Assembly: GCA_002334985.1 (NCBI GenBank)
Contig: DDBY01000074.1
Location: forward strand, 1 to 7,208
Direction of reading: 5' to 3'
Source: Micavibrio sp. UBA2020
Lineage (GTDB): Bacteria > Pseudomonadota > Alphaproteobacteria > Micavibrionales > UBA2020
DNA length: 7,208 nucleotides
Position numbers and translations under genes: made by a program. The notes under the pieces are model-generated. The model searched no databases. It was not told the DNA's origin and saw only the letters and a program-made list of their open reading frames with translations. Below, in pieces: positions 1 through 6,189 of the stretch. Every line of letters starts with the position of its first letter. Positions within the stretch are counted from its first letter, which is position 1.

Positions 1-12
1 CGTTGATTTCAA

Positions 13-33
13 ACATAAATATTTTATTTATGT
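13..33. repeat. Perfect 9-bp inverted repeat upstream of the first promoter
   Basis: The arms ACATAAATA (13-21) and TATTTATGT (25-33) are exact reverse complements around a 3-nt TTT centre. The repeat ends 3 bp before the -35 element at 37-42, a usual place for an activator site or an A/T-rich upstream element. It is AT-rich with no GC stem, so it is unlikely to be a rho-independent terminator of an upstream gene. The protein that binds it, if any, is unknown. Confidence 0.5.
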
Positions 34-36
34 AAA

Positions 37-65
37 TTGACAGCCTCCCCCGATTCCACTAATAT
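37..65 (+). promoter_or_regulatory. Sigma-70-type promoter of the HEARH metallopeptidase-like gene
   Basis: A perfect -35 hexamer TTGACA (37-42) is followed after exactly 17 bp by the -10 hexamer TAATAT (60-65). Transcription would start near 72, giving a leader of about 27 nt. The leader holds the ribosome binding site AGGAA at 87-91, 7 nt before the ATG at 99. This is the best match to the housekeeping promoter consensus in the window. Confidence 0.75.
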
Positions 66-98
66 GTTACCCATCCATTCCAACGCAGGAACCGAAGC

Positions 99-1391
99 AT
101 GAGCGAGCCGACGCAAGAAAAACCGGAGAAGAAAAAATTCACCGAACGCCTGCGCAATATTTTCCGCCGCAAAGCGAAGCCTGCGCCCGTGCCCGCCGCC
201 ATCTACAACGACAAACGCGTGCAAAAGGCGGTTATCAAATCGCGCCGCCGCCGCTTCCTGAAACGTTTCCTCATGACCAGCGTTGCGGCCGCCGCCATTT
301 CCGCAGGCACGCATTACGCACCCGATACCGTCAGCACGCCGTTCAACCAGTTCATGTACGAACAAGGCCACGCCGCCGACCTTAAAACCCATTTCCATGC
401 GCAAAACACGCGCGTTTATGACCGCTGGAATCCGCTTTACCCCTTCCACCTTGCCGGTCAGGGCGTCAAAATCACCTGGCAGGAAATCGACGGCAACGAA
501 CAAAGCGGCGCGTTCAGCAAGGGCTTTGACAAAGCTATCACGACGCCGATTGTCTATTACAGCCTGCTGTTCAAAGGCGGTATGGATTTGATTTTCCCGC
601 ATCCCATCGACGCGTATTCTCTGGCGAACAACGCCCCGCATGCGGAGCGTGAAGTTTTCATCCGCCCGCCCAAGGCCGTTAACCTTGCCGATTTCATCAG
701 CGATTTCGGCCGCGTCAGCCCCGAACATATCAAGTTCAAGCATCCGGTGGCGCAACTGGAAAAAACCCTGTTCGAATACATCATGCTGCACGAAGCACGC
801 CACGGCGACCAAGGCAAGGACGTGGCCGTGTCGCTGAATGAATCCGATGCCGACCGCTATGCTTTCGACGTTCTGGCCGCGCGCGGTAACAAACCGGAGC
901 TTCTGGCAGAAGTGCGCGCCATCATCACGCACAGCCGTACGATGTCGAGCGTGCTGGGCGGCGGCACATCGCATACCACCAGCGGCGCACTGATGCGCCC
1001 CTACCAGACGCCCTATCACGCGTACCGCGACGAAGCGGCGCTGCAACGTCTGCACAAAGTTCTCGGCGATGCCGCCACCATGAACAGCGACGCCTTTCCC
1101 GAAGACATGTCGCGCGGCAACCGCTACGTCTATCTGGCTGCTGCACTGAAAAAGCAAGGCGTGCCAGCGAATGACCCGGATATGCAGCTGGCGGTAAATA
1201 TGTTCCTGAGCGCGGCTGGGTTTTTCAATGCAGCCTCCGGCGGCACACTTATCGACCCGCATTTCGATATCAGCAAAATCAATGTCGGCTATTTGCAGGA
1301 ACAGTACAAACCGGTCAAAGACAAGCTGAAAGCCCCCGAAGCCAGCCCCCGCCCGCCCGCAAAACCTGCAGCCGCGATGCGGATAAGCTGA
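99..1391 (+). CDS. Putative exported or membrane-anchored zinc metallopeptidase (HEARH motif), function unknown
   Basis: A 430-aa protein I cannot assign to a named family. Residues 231-235 read HEARH, a match to the HExxH zinc-protease motif. Thirteen residues later comes ESDADRYAFDVL (248-259), which resembles the E-x-x-A-D helix that supplies the third zinc ligand in gluzincins such as M48 and M78, so H231, H235 and E248 are likely ligands and E232 the catalytic base. The N-terminus is highly basic (1-52), then RRRFLK (50-55) and a short Ala-rich hydrophobic stretch (57-70). This resembles a Tat signal, although the N-region is long, so a signal anchor is also possible. There are no cysteines. 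The C-terminus (about 408-430) is rich in Pro, Ala and Lys. The start is supported by AGGAA 7 nt upstream and a near-consensus promoter. Peptidase activity is inferred from the motif only. Confidence 0.8.
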   Translation: MSEPTQEKPEKKKFTERLRNIFRRKAKPAPVPAAIYNDKRVQKAVIKSRRRRFLKRFLMTSVAAAAISAGTHYAPDTVSTPFNQFMYEQGHAADLKTHFHAQNTRVYDRWNPLYPFHLAGQGVKITWQEIDGNEQSGAFSKGFDKAITTPIVYYSLLFKGGMDLIFPHPIDAYSLANNAPHAEREVFIRPPKAVNLADFISDFGRVSPEHIKFKHPVAQLEKTLFEYIMLHEARHGDQGKDVAVSLNESDADRYAFDVLAARGNKPELLAEVRAIITHSRTMSSVLGGGTSHTTSGALMRPYQTPYHAYRDEAALQRLHKVLGDAATMNSDAFPEDMSRGNRYVYLAAALKKQGVPANDPDMQLAVNMFLSAAGFFNAASGGTLIDPHFDISKINVGYLQEQYKPVKDKLKAPEASPRPPAKPAAAMRIS

Positions 1392-1403
1392 CTGTAAACA
1401 GAA

Positions 1404-2363
1404 TTACAAATCCATTTCCCAGTGCTGGCCGGTGAGGTCTTTGCCGAAGCGGTGGTGCTGGATTTCGCGTGCGATGTGCAGGCCGGCGTCTTCGAAAAGG
1501 TCGCGGGCGTGTTCATGGATGCTTTCGGTCCACATGGTGATTTTTTTGTATCCGGCATGACGCGCAAAGCGGACAGCTTCGGCCAGCATGGATTTGCCGA
1601 TACCGAGGTTACGCGCTTCGGACGTGACGAAGGGCAGACGCAGCTCCGCCACGTCTTCTTTCACGCGCACAAGGCAAAGCGAGCCCACCATGCGCCCCTG
1701 ATGTTCCGCCAGCCAGCAGCGCTCGCGCGCGGGGTCGAAATTGCGGATGAATTCGGCGGTTTTTTCGGCGACGAGGGCTTCGAATTCTTCGTTCCAGCCA
1801 TAATCTTCGGCAAATTGAACTGCGTGCGAATGGATAATCAGCCCCATATCGCCGGGGCGGTGCGGACGCAGCACCCATGTGCTGCCCTCCAGCACGGCGG
1901 CGTTGATATTCGCGTTGAGTATTTCATCAATAACGTTCATCGCCTCGACCAGACGCATCTGGTCTTGCAAAGAAACGGGTGAGAGCATCTCCTGCACCTT
2001 GCGGTTGGCTTCGGCCGACACACTTTCACCGACTTTTTGCCCCTTGCGCGTCAGGCGAATGGTACGCTGGCGGCCGTCGCTTTTGGAGCGCTCTTTGGTA
2101 ATCAGCCCCTCGCGCTCGAAGCCTTGCAAAATACGGCTGATATATCCGCCGTCCATACGCAGGTCGCGGCAGAGGATGCTGGCCGTCACAGATTTTCTGA
2201 AGCTCAGCTCATTCAGCACGCGCACCTGCGCCAGAGAATACGAGCTGCCGAAGATTTTTTCCGCCAGCACCCCGATGCGATGCATATACATACGGTTGAA
2301 GCTGCGGATACGTTCAATCCGCTGCTCGGTTTCGGGGTTCAAATCGGGCAATGGGTTTACCAA
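1404..2363 (-). CDS. MarR-family regulator fused to a GNAT N-acetyltransferase
   Basis: A 319-aa two-domain protein of the known MarR/GNAT fusion type. Residues about 15-150 are a MarR winged helix: a helix-turn-helix around 58-86 and a wing at 88-104 with the conserved D96-x-R98. Residues about 162-315 are a GNAT fold, with the acetyl-CoA loop of motif A as R251-N-L-G254-I-G256-K. The N-terminal half should bind DNA as a dimer, and the C-terminal half should transfer an acetyl group from acetyl-CoA to an unknown amine. The start is uncertain. No ATG is available before M25, which would cut into the first MarR helix, so the TTG at 2363-2361 is chosen, with further TTG codons at residues 5 and 8. 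An in-frame stop lies 12-15 nt upstream and no strong Shine-Dalgarno is visible. A palindrome over its promoter suggests autoregulation. Its 3' end faces the preceding gene across 12 bp. Confidence 0.9.
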   Translation of the reverse strand: MVNPLPDLNPETEQRIERIRSFNRMYMHRIGVLAEKIFGSSYSLAQVRVLNELSFRKSVTASILCRDLRMDGGYISRILQGFEREGLITKERSKSDGRQRTIRLTRKGQKVGESVSAEANRKVQEMLSPVSLQDQMRLVEAMNVIDEILNANINAAVLEGSTWVLRPHRPGDMGLIIHSHAVQFAEDYGWNEEFEALVAEKTAEFIRNFDPARERCWLAEHQGRMVGSLCLVRVKEDVAELRLPFVTSEARNLGIGKSMLAEAVRFARHAGYKKITMWTESIHEHARDLFEDAGLHIAREIQHHRFGKDLTGQHWEMDL

Positions 2364-2423
2364 TGGCCGGCGCTTTCAAATAACAGAAGTTGAAAATGTC
2401 TTCAGGATGATTTTTTTATTGTG

Positions 2424-2439
2424 TGGATAAGTATATCCA
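2424..2439. promoter_or_regulatory. Palindromic operator candidate for the MarR-GNAT regulator
   Basis: The 6-bp arms TGGATA (2424-2429) and TATCCA (2434-2439) are exact reverse complements around AGTA. A 16-bp palindrome is a typical size for a MarR-dimer site. It covers the whole -10 hexamer of the leftward promoter and lies about 60 bp upstream of the regulator's start, so a bound dimer would block RNA polymerase. That the fused regulator binds here is inference. Confidence 0.55.
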
Positions 2440-2458
2440 GCCCCCTGCTGCACTGCAA
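2430..2458 (-). promoter_or_regulatory. Sigma-70-type promoter of the MarR-GNAT gene
   Basis: Read on the minus strand, TTGCAG (2458-2453) and TATACT (2435-2430) are separated by 17 bp. Both are good matches to the -35 and -10 consensus. The predicted transcription start is near 2423, giving a leader of about 60 nt before the TTG start. The palindrome at 2424-2439 overlaps the -10 hexamer and the expected start point. Confidence 0.65.
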
Positions 2459-2489
2459 AGGGTTATGGACGTATTCCTACAATTTTATC

Positions 2490-2506
2490 ATATTTTATGA
2501 AAATAT
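2490..2506. repeat. AT-rich 7-bp inverted repeat in the divergent intergenic region
   Basis: The arms ATATTTT (2490-2496) and AAAATAT (2500-2506) are perfect reverse complements with a 3-nt ATG centre. It sits in an A/T-rich block with a 10-bp-phased repeat (TTTTATCA at 2483, TTTTATGA at 2493). It lies between the two divergent promoters. It could be a regulator site, an UP-like element or a curved-DNA segment; chance is possible in sequence this AT-rich. Confidence 0.35.
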
Positions 2507-2570
2507 AAACACCTTCCCGCTATCAGTTTGAATTCATGCGTATGCTGCATCGCGGAAAAGTACACCGTTC

Positions 2571-2599
2571 TTGCGGATACCCATGCAGGGGCTTAATCT
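2571..2599 (+). promoter_or_regulatory. Probable promoter of yjgR
   Basis: TTGCGG (2571-2576) and TAATCT (2594-2599) are separated by 17 bp. The match to consensus is moderate. The predicted start near 2606 gives a leader of about 31 nt holding the strong ribosome binding site GAGGAG (2627-2632), 5 nt before the ATG at 2638. A weaker alternative, TTATGG at 2463 with TATCAT at 2486, also has 17-bp spacing. Confidence 0.45.
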
Positions 2600-2637
2600 C
2601 AAATTCATCTGTTTTTTAGAGGATACGAGGAGCGCCC

Positions 2638-4185
2638 ATGTCACAGCCCGTCCCGCCACAGCCTGCCGCCCCACAAACCGGCAATGCCCTGATTTTCGCC
2701 GATGGCACGGAGGGCGCACCTGCCCCCGGACTGGTGTTGAAACGCATCAACCGCCACGGACTGGTTACAGGCGCGACAGGCACAGGCAAAACCGTTACGC
2801 TGCAAACGCTGGCCGAAAATATGGCGCGCGCGGGCATTCCGGTTTTTGTGACGGATGTCAAAGGCGACCTTTCGGGTATTGCCCTGCCCAAGGCGGCGGG
2901 ACTGGTCAGCCCGCCCTGTCTGTTTTGGGATTTGGCAGGCAAAGGCGGCCACCCTGTGCGCATCACCGTATCCGAATTCGGCCCCGTGCTGATGGGGGAG
3001 CTTCTGGACCTCAGCGATGCACAGCGCGGCGTGCTGGAGCTTTGCTTCAAAGTCGCAGATGACAGCGGCCTTCTGCTGATTGACTTCAAAGACCTGCGCG
3101 CGATGCTGCAACACCTTGCCGACAACGCCAAGGAAATAAGCGCCACATACGGCCTCGTCTCTACCGCGTCCGTCGCGGCGATACAGCGCAGTTTGCTGTC
3201 GCTGGAAAACGAAGGCGCCGATACGTTTTTCGGCGAACCTGCGATAGAGCTTGCCGACCTGATGCGCACCACGCCCGACGGAAAAGGCTATATCAGCGTG
3301 CTGCACGCGGCGGAGCTGATGCAGAAACCGAAACTCTACGGCTGTTTCCTGCTCTGGCTGCTGTCGGAGCTGTTCGAACAAATGCCCGAAGCCGGCGACC
3401 TGCCGGTGCCCAAGCTGGTCGTATTTTTTGACGAAGCCCATTTGATGTTCGACAGTGCGCCCAAGGCGTTGATTGAAAAAGTCGGGCAAGTCATGCGCCT
3501 GATACGCTCCAAAGGCATCGGCGTTTATTACGTCACGCAAAACCCTGCCGACATCCCCGAAGACGTGCAAGGGCAGCTGGGCAACCGTGTACAGCATGCG
3601 CTGCGCGCCTTTACGCCGGCGGAGCAGAAAAAGGTCAAGGCCGCGGCGGAATCACTGCGCCCCAATCCGGCGTTTGACACCTTCAGCGTTATCGGCACGC
3701 TGGGCGTTGGTGAAGCTTTGGTATCGGTCATGGACGCGGCAGGCGCCCCCACGGTGGTCGAGCGTGTGAAGGTACGCCTGCCCGACAGCCGCCTCGGCCC
3801 GCTGCAAACATACGAACGCCAGCAGATGATGGTGACCAGCCTTGTTGCCGGAAAATACGAAACGGCGATTGACCGCCTCTCCGCATACGAAACCCTGCAG
3901 CAGAAAAAAGCCGCGCAGGAAAGCCAAAACCAACACGCCCCCGCACCGCAGCCCCAAGGCAGCCCGTGGGGCGGGCGGGCACAAACACCACCCCCTGCAA
4001 ACCCGCCGCCGCGCGGTCCTGCACCGAAGGCAGAAAAACCCGCAGGCAAACCCGGCCGCCCGAAAGACACCATTGTGGATACGATGGTAAAAACAACGGT
4101 GCGCTCCGTCAGCTCGACCATCGGCCGGCAAATTGGCCAGCAGATTTTGCGCGGGCTTCTGGGCTCCATGACCCGCAAAAAATAA
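2638..4185 (+). CDS. yjgR: YjgR / DUF853 family HerA-like P-loop ATPase
   Basis: A 515-aa protein, close in length to E. coli YjgR (about 500 aa). The P-loop GATGTGKT is at 45-52. The Walker B strand [10 protein letters not shown] is at 259-268, with D265 and E266 as the Mg-binding and catalytic acids. The stretch [12 protein letters not shown] (297-308) is the sensor region typical of the HerA/FtsK-like group. TDVKGDLSG (72-80) is also characteristic. A Pro-rich, low-complexity linker (about 433-475) precedes a conserved C-terminal tail with an [16 protein letters not shown] segment. HerA-family proteins are hexameric DNA-translocating ATPases, but the cellular role of YjgR is not established. 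The start follows GAGGAG by 5 nt. The next gene begins 21 bp after the stop, so the two are probably cotranscribed. Confidence 0.93.
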   Translation: MSQPVPPQPAAPQTGNALIFADGTEGAPAPGLVLKRINRHGLVTGATGTGKTVTLQTLAENMARAGIPVFVTDVKGDLSGIALPKAAGLVSPPCLFWDLAGKGGHPVRITVSEFGPVLMGELLDLSDAQRGVLELCFKVADDSGLLLIDFKDLRAMLQHLADNAKEISATYGLVSTASVAAIQRSLLSLENEGADTFFGEPAIELADLMRTTPDGKGYISVLHAAELMQKPKLYGCFLLWLLSELFEQMPEAGDLPVPKLVVFFDEAHLMFDSAPKALIEKVGQVMRLIRSKGIGVYYVTQNPADIPEDVQGQLGNRVQHALRAFTPAEQKKVKAAAESLRPNPAFDTFSVIGTLGVGEALVSVMDAAGAPTVVERVKVRLPDSRLGPLQTYERQQMMVTSLVAGKYETAIDRLSAYETLQQKKAAQESQNQHAPAPQPQGSPWGGRAQTPPPANPPPRGPAPKAEKPAGKPGRPKDTIVDTMVKTTVRSVSSTIGRQIGQQILRGLLGSMTRKK

Positions 4186-4206
4186 AACCTCGTATAAAGG
4201 ATTGCC

Positions 4207-5070
4207 ATGACCGCCGTGCCCCTTCCCGACAATATTGCCCGCCTGCAATGGAACAACCGGCTGAAATCGGGGGCGATGTGCATATTCTTCATCGCGGCGA
4301 TGGGTATTTTTGCGCTGACGCTTTTTTTGATGGTGGCTGTGCCCGTATCGCTGGTGCCCGACAGCGGCATCACGCTTGCGCAAATGATAACAGAGCCCAA
4401 GATGCAAACCCGCATGCTGCGTTTTTTCGCGAAGATATTCTTTTTCGCGGGCGGCATGACGCTCTATTTCATCTATCGTGACATCAACAATATAGGCACC
4501 ATTTTCAGTGCCAGCCCGCTGGCGCTGCACAGCGGCGACAGGTTTTACCGCGCCGTTGAAAATATGTGTATTTCACGCGGCCTGAAAATGCCCATGCTTT
4601 ATGTTTTCGACGAAACGACGGTGCCGCCGCAAATCGTTACCGCAGCGGTCGCGCAAGGGGTGGGCGGAAAATCCGCGCTGGTCGTAACAGAAGGCGCATT
4701 GAACCTGCCGTCCGCATTGCAGGAAGCCCTCGCCGCGCAGACCGTGCAACGGCTATACACAAAAGACACTTATTTCCTGACCATGTTCTGTTTCCTTGGC
4801 CATTTTCCGTTTCATGTGGCGCGCAGCGCGAATATTATCGCACGCTATGCTTTCTGGCTGCCGCTACAGGCTTCGGACGTTTTGCTAAAAATGATACGCC
4901 CGCGTATGCTGAACCTGCGCCTGCAAAAACTCGATGCCGGCGCCATGGAGCTGACAAAAGACGCAGCCCCCCTTGATGCGCTCGCGTCGCAATTGGCCAC
5001 GCCACAGCAATTGGACGATTATTTTTACGCCCCTTACCTCGCGCTTTTTATCACAAAGCCGCAAACTTAA
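4207..5070 (+). CDS. Membrane protein resembling an M48/HtpX peptidase with the zinc site lost
   Basis: A 287-aa protein with two N-terminal membrane helices (about 24-50 and 73-90), as in HtpX-type M48 peptidases. The next part follows the M48 pattern: FYRAVENMCISRGLKMPMLYV (113-133), then SALVVTEGALNLPSALQEAL (156-175), where M48 enzymes have a strand and the helix leading into HExxH. Where AHExxH is expected, residues 177-182 read A-Q-T-V-Q-R, so both histidines and the catalytic glutamate are absent. The usual third-ligand segment (R-x-x-E-A-D) reads R-L-Q-K-L-D (238-243), replacing that glutamate with K241, while the following GAMELTKD still fits. Further hydrophobic stretches lie at about 188-222. 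The frame is intact with a good ribosome binding site (AAAGGA at 4196-4201), so this looks like a maintained non-catalytic homologue. Assignment rests on my recall of the family pattern. Confidence 0.75.
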   Translation: MTAVPLPDNIARLQWNNRLKSGAMCIFFIAAMGIFALTLFLMVAVPVSLVPDSGITLAQMITEPKMQTRMLRFFAKIFFFAGGMTLYFIYRDINNIGTIFSASPLALHSGDRFYRAVENMCISRGLKMPMLYVFDETTVPPQIVTAAVAQGVGGKSALVVTEGALNLPSALQEALAAQTVQRLYTKDTYFLTMFCFLGHFPFHVARSANIIARYAFWLPLQASDVLLKMIRPRMLNLRLQKLDAGAMELTKDAAPLDALASQLATPQQLDDYFYAPYLALFITKPQT

Positions 5071-5084
5071 ACCGCTTTCATAAT

Positions 5085-5152
5085 CAGGGAAGATTTCTCT
5101 GGTGCAGCGCAGCAAAATGCGCTATCCCTCTGCTATATCCACGACGCAGAGG
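5085..5152 (+). promoter_or_regulatory. Candidate structured RNA leader that sequesters the ribosome binding site
   Basis: Three consecutive hairpins can be drawn. The first pairs CAGGGAA (5085-5091) with TTCTCTG (5095-5101), with one G-U pair. The second pairs AGCGCA (5106-5111) with TGCGCT (5118-5123). The third pairs CCTCTGC (5127-5133) with GCAGAGG (5146-5152), perfect over 7 bp, and buries most of the Shine-Dalgarno AGAGGAA (5148-5154). A competing pairing, AGGGA (5086-5090) with TCCCT (5125-5129), would break hairpins one and three and free the ribosome binding site. I do not recognise a known riboswitch class. Folding was judged by eye only. Confidence 0.4.
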
Positions 5153-5161
5153 AATTTCCGC

Positions 5162-6130
5162 ATGGACATCCACAACCTCTACGCCTTGATTGGCTTCATG
5201 CTGGCCGCCTATGCCGTTATCGGCAATGATTCCGTGCAGACGCTCGGCACGTTTATCGCGTCCAATACCCGCATCGTCAAATGGTACTGGCTTTGGCTTG
5301 CCGCGGCATCTGTGCTGGCGGCCACGCTCATTTATGGATGGGTCGCGCATGACGGCGATATTTCATTTGGCCGCCTGAACCGCATCCCCGAAATGAAGGT
5401 TGAGTGGTATCACGCGGCCGCGCCGCTGGGGCTTTTGCTTTTGACGCGCTTCGGCATTCCGGTTTCGACCACTTTTCTTGTTCTCTCCACCTTTGCAACC
5501 GGCGTTGTTTTGCAAGACATGCTGGTCAAAAGCTTCGTCGGTTATGCCGTTGCGGCGGCATCGGCCTATGCCATCTGGATAGTGCTGTCGCGCTTTATCA
5601 ACGAGAAATTCAATACCGTGAAGCGCGAACACCGCACGCAGTGGCGTGTGGCGCAATGGATGGCGACAGGCTTTCTCTGGTTCACATGGCTGACGCATGA
5701 CATGGCGAATATCGCCGTTTTCCTGCCCCGTCAGCTGCCGTTCTGGATGCTTTTGGGCGCGATTGCGATTTTGTGCGGCTGGCTGGCCTGCATTTTCAAA
5801 AACCACGGCGGCAAAATACAAAAAATCATTCTTGAAAAAACAGGCTCGCGCTTTATCCGCTCCGCCACCATCATCGATATCGTCTATGCGCTTATCCTTT
5901 TGTTCTTCAAGGAACTGAACGATTTGCCGATGTCTACGACGTGGGTTTTTGTCGGGGTTTTGTGTGGCCGCGAACTCGCTATCGCCACGGCCAATCCGGC
6001 CTATAAACTCGGCTATGTATTCCCGATTATCGGCAAGGATTTCCTCAAGATGATGGTCGGACTTGCGGTATCGGTCGCGATTGTGCTGGCCGTGCATTAC
6101 GGCACCGGCGGCACGCCCGCAGCCCCTTGA
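5162..6130 (+). CDS. Divergent PiT-family (inorganic phosphate permease-like) membrane transporter
   Basis: A 322-aa polytopic membrane protein with the two-fold repeat typical of PiT carriers. The first repeat has GNDSVQTLGTF (21-31) and PVSTT (100-104); the second has THDMANIAVF (178-187) and PMSTT (256-260). PiT proteins move inorganic phosphate across the inner membrane with H+ or Na+. Several features diverge: it is shorter than the usual 400-500 aa, the second signature has His-Asp in place of Asn-Asp, and the residue after each STT is Phe or Trp in place of the common His. Substrate is therefore uncertain. The ATG at 5162 is preferred because AGAGGAA (5148-5154) lies 7 nt upstream; an in-frame GTG at 5102 would add 20 residues without membrane character and lacks such a site. 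It lies 91 bp after the M48-like gene, preceded by a possible regulatory leader. Confidence 0.82.
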   Translation: MDIHNLYALIGFMLAAYAVIGNDSVQTLGTFIASNTRIVKWYWLWLAAASVLAATLIYGWVAHDGDISFGRLNRIPEMKVEWYHAAAPLGLLLLTRFGIPVSTTFLVLSTFATGVVLQDMLVKSFVGYAVAAASAYAIWIVLSRFINEKFNTVKREHRTQWRVAQWMATGFLWFTWLTHDMANIAVFLPRQLPFWMLLGAIAILCGWLACIFKNHGGKIQKIILEKTGSRFIRSATIIDIVYALILLFFKELNDLPMSTTWVFVGVLCGRELAIATANPAYKLGYVFPIIGKDFLKMMVGLAVSVAIVLAVHYGTGGTPAAP

Positions 6131-6139
6131 TAACAAGGG
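6124..6139 (+). terminator. Small hairpin over the transporter stop codon, weak terminator candidate
   Basis: CCCTTG (6124-6129) and CAAGGG (6134-6139) pair perfectly around an ATAA loop. The stem overlaps the TGA stop. It is not followed by a T-run, so intrinsic termination would be weak; it may instead protect the mRNA 3' end, or be chance. Confidence 0.25.
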
Positions 6140-6151
6140 ATTGTCCAGACA

Positions 6152-6166
6152 TTAATGAAATATTAA
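6152..6166 (+). promoter_or_regulatory. CtrA box (TTAA-N7-TTAA)
   Basis: TTAA at 6152-6155 and TTAA at 6163-6166 are separated by exactly 7 nt, matching the alphaproteobacterial CtrA recognition sequence except for the preferred final C. The site is 23 bp upstream of the next ATG. A weak -10-like TAAATT (6178-6183) lies downstream, which would place the -35 region inside the box, the usual arrangement for CtrA activation. An alternative pair TTGTCC (6141-6146) and TAATAC (6164-6169) with 17-bp spacing would make CtrA a repressor. The AT-rich context raises the chance-match rate. Confidence 0.5.
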
Positions 6167-6189
6167 TACGCTTACGGTAAATTGGCCAC

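Noticed and set aside
231..320. A twin-arginine region coupled to pseudogene decay, as the basic N-terminus looked atypical
   Set aside because: The frame is intact from a well-supported start through the HEARH motif to the stop, so there is no sign of a broken gene.
24..1262. A 412-residue open frame on the minus strand opposite the first gene
   Set aside because: It is fully antisense to a gene with a strong promoter, ribosome binding site and a recognisable motif. Its composition (rich in Arg, Gly, Phe and Val, without a family pattern) is what a GC-rich third-position gene produces on its complement.
1372..1382. CCGC-GAT-GCGG hairpin near the end of the first gene, as a terminator
   Set aside because: The stem is only 4 bp, lies inside the coding sequence, and has no following T-run on either strand.
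1879..2430. Plus-strand open frames opposite the MarR-GNAT gene
   Set aside because: They are antisense to a clear two-domain protein and show no domain of their own.
2641..3597. A 318-residue minus-strand open frame opposite yjgR
   Set aside because: It mirrors a clear ATPase gene with Walker motifs and has no family pattern of its own.
3652..4530. Minus-strand open frames of about 290-310 residues across the yjgR/M48-like junction
   Set aside because: They span the end of one well-supported gene and the start of another, and their low-complexity composition reflects the Pro-rich linker read in reverse.
5102..5161. A 20-residue N-terminal extension of the transporter from a GTG codon
   Set aside because: The extension is polar with no transporter-like sequence, has no good ribosome binding site, and overlaps possible RNA hairpins. 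The ATG at 5162 has AGAGGAA at proper spacing.
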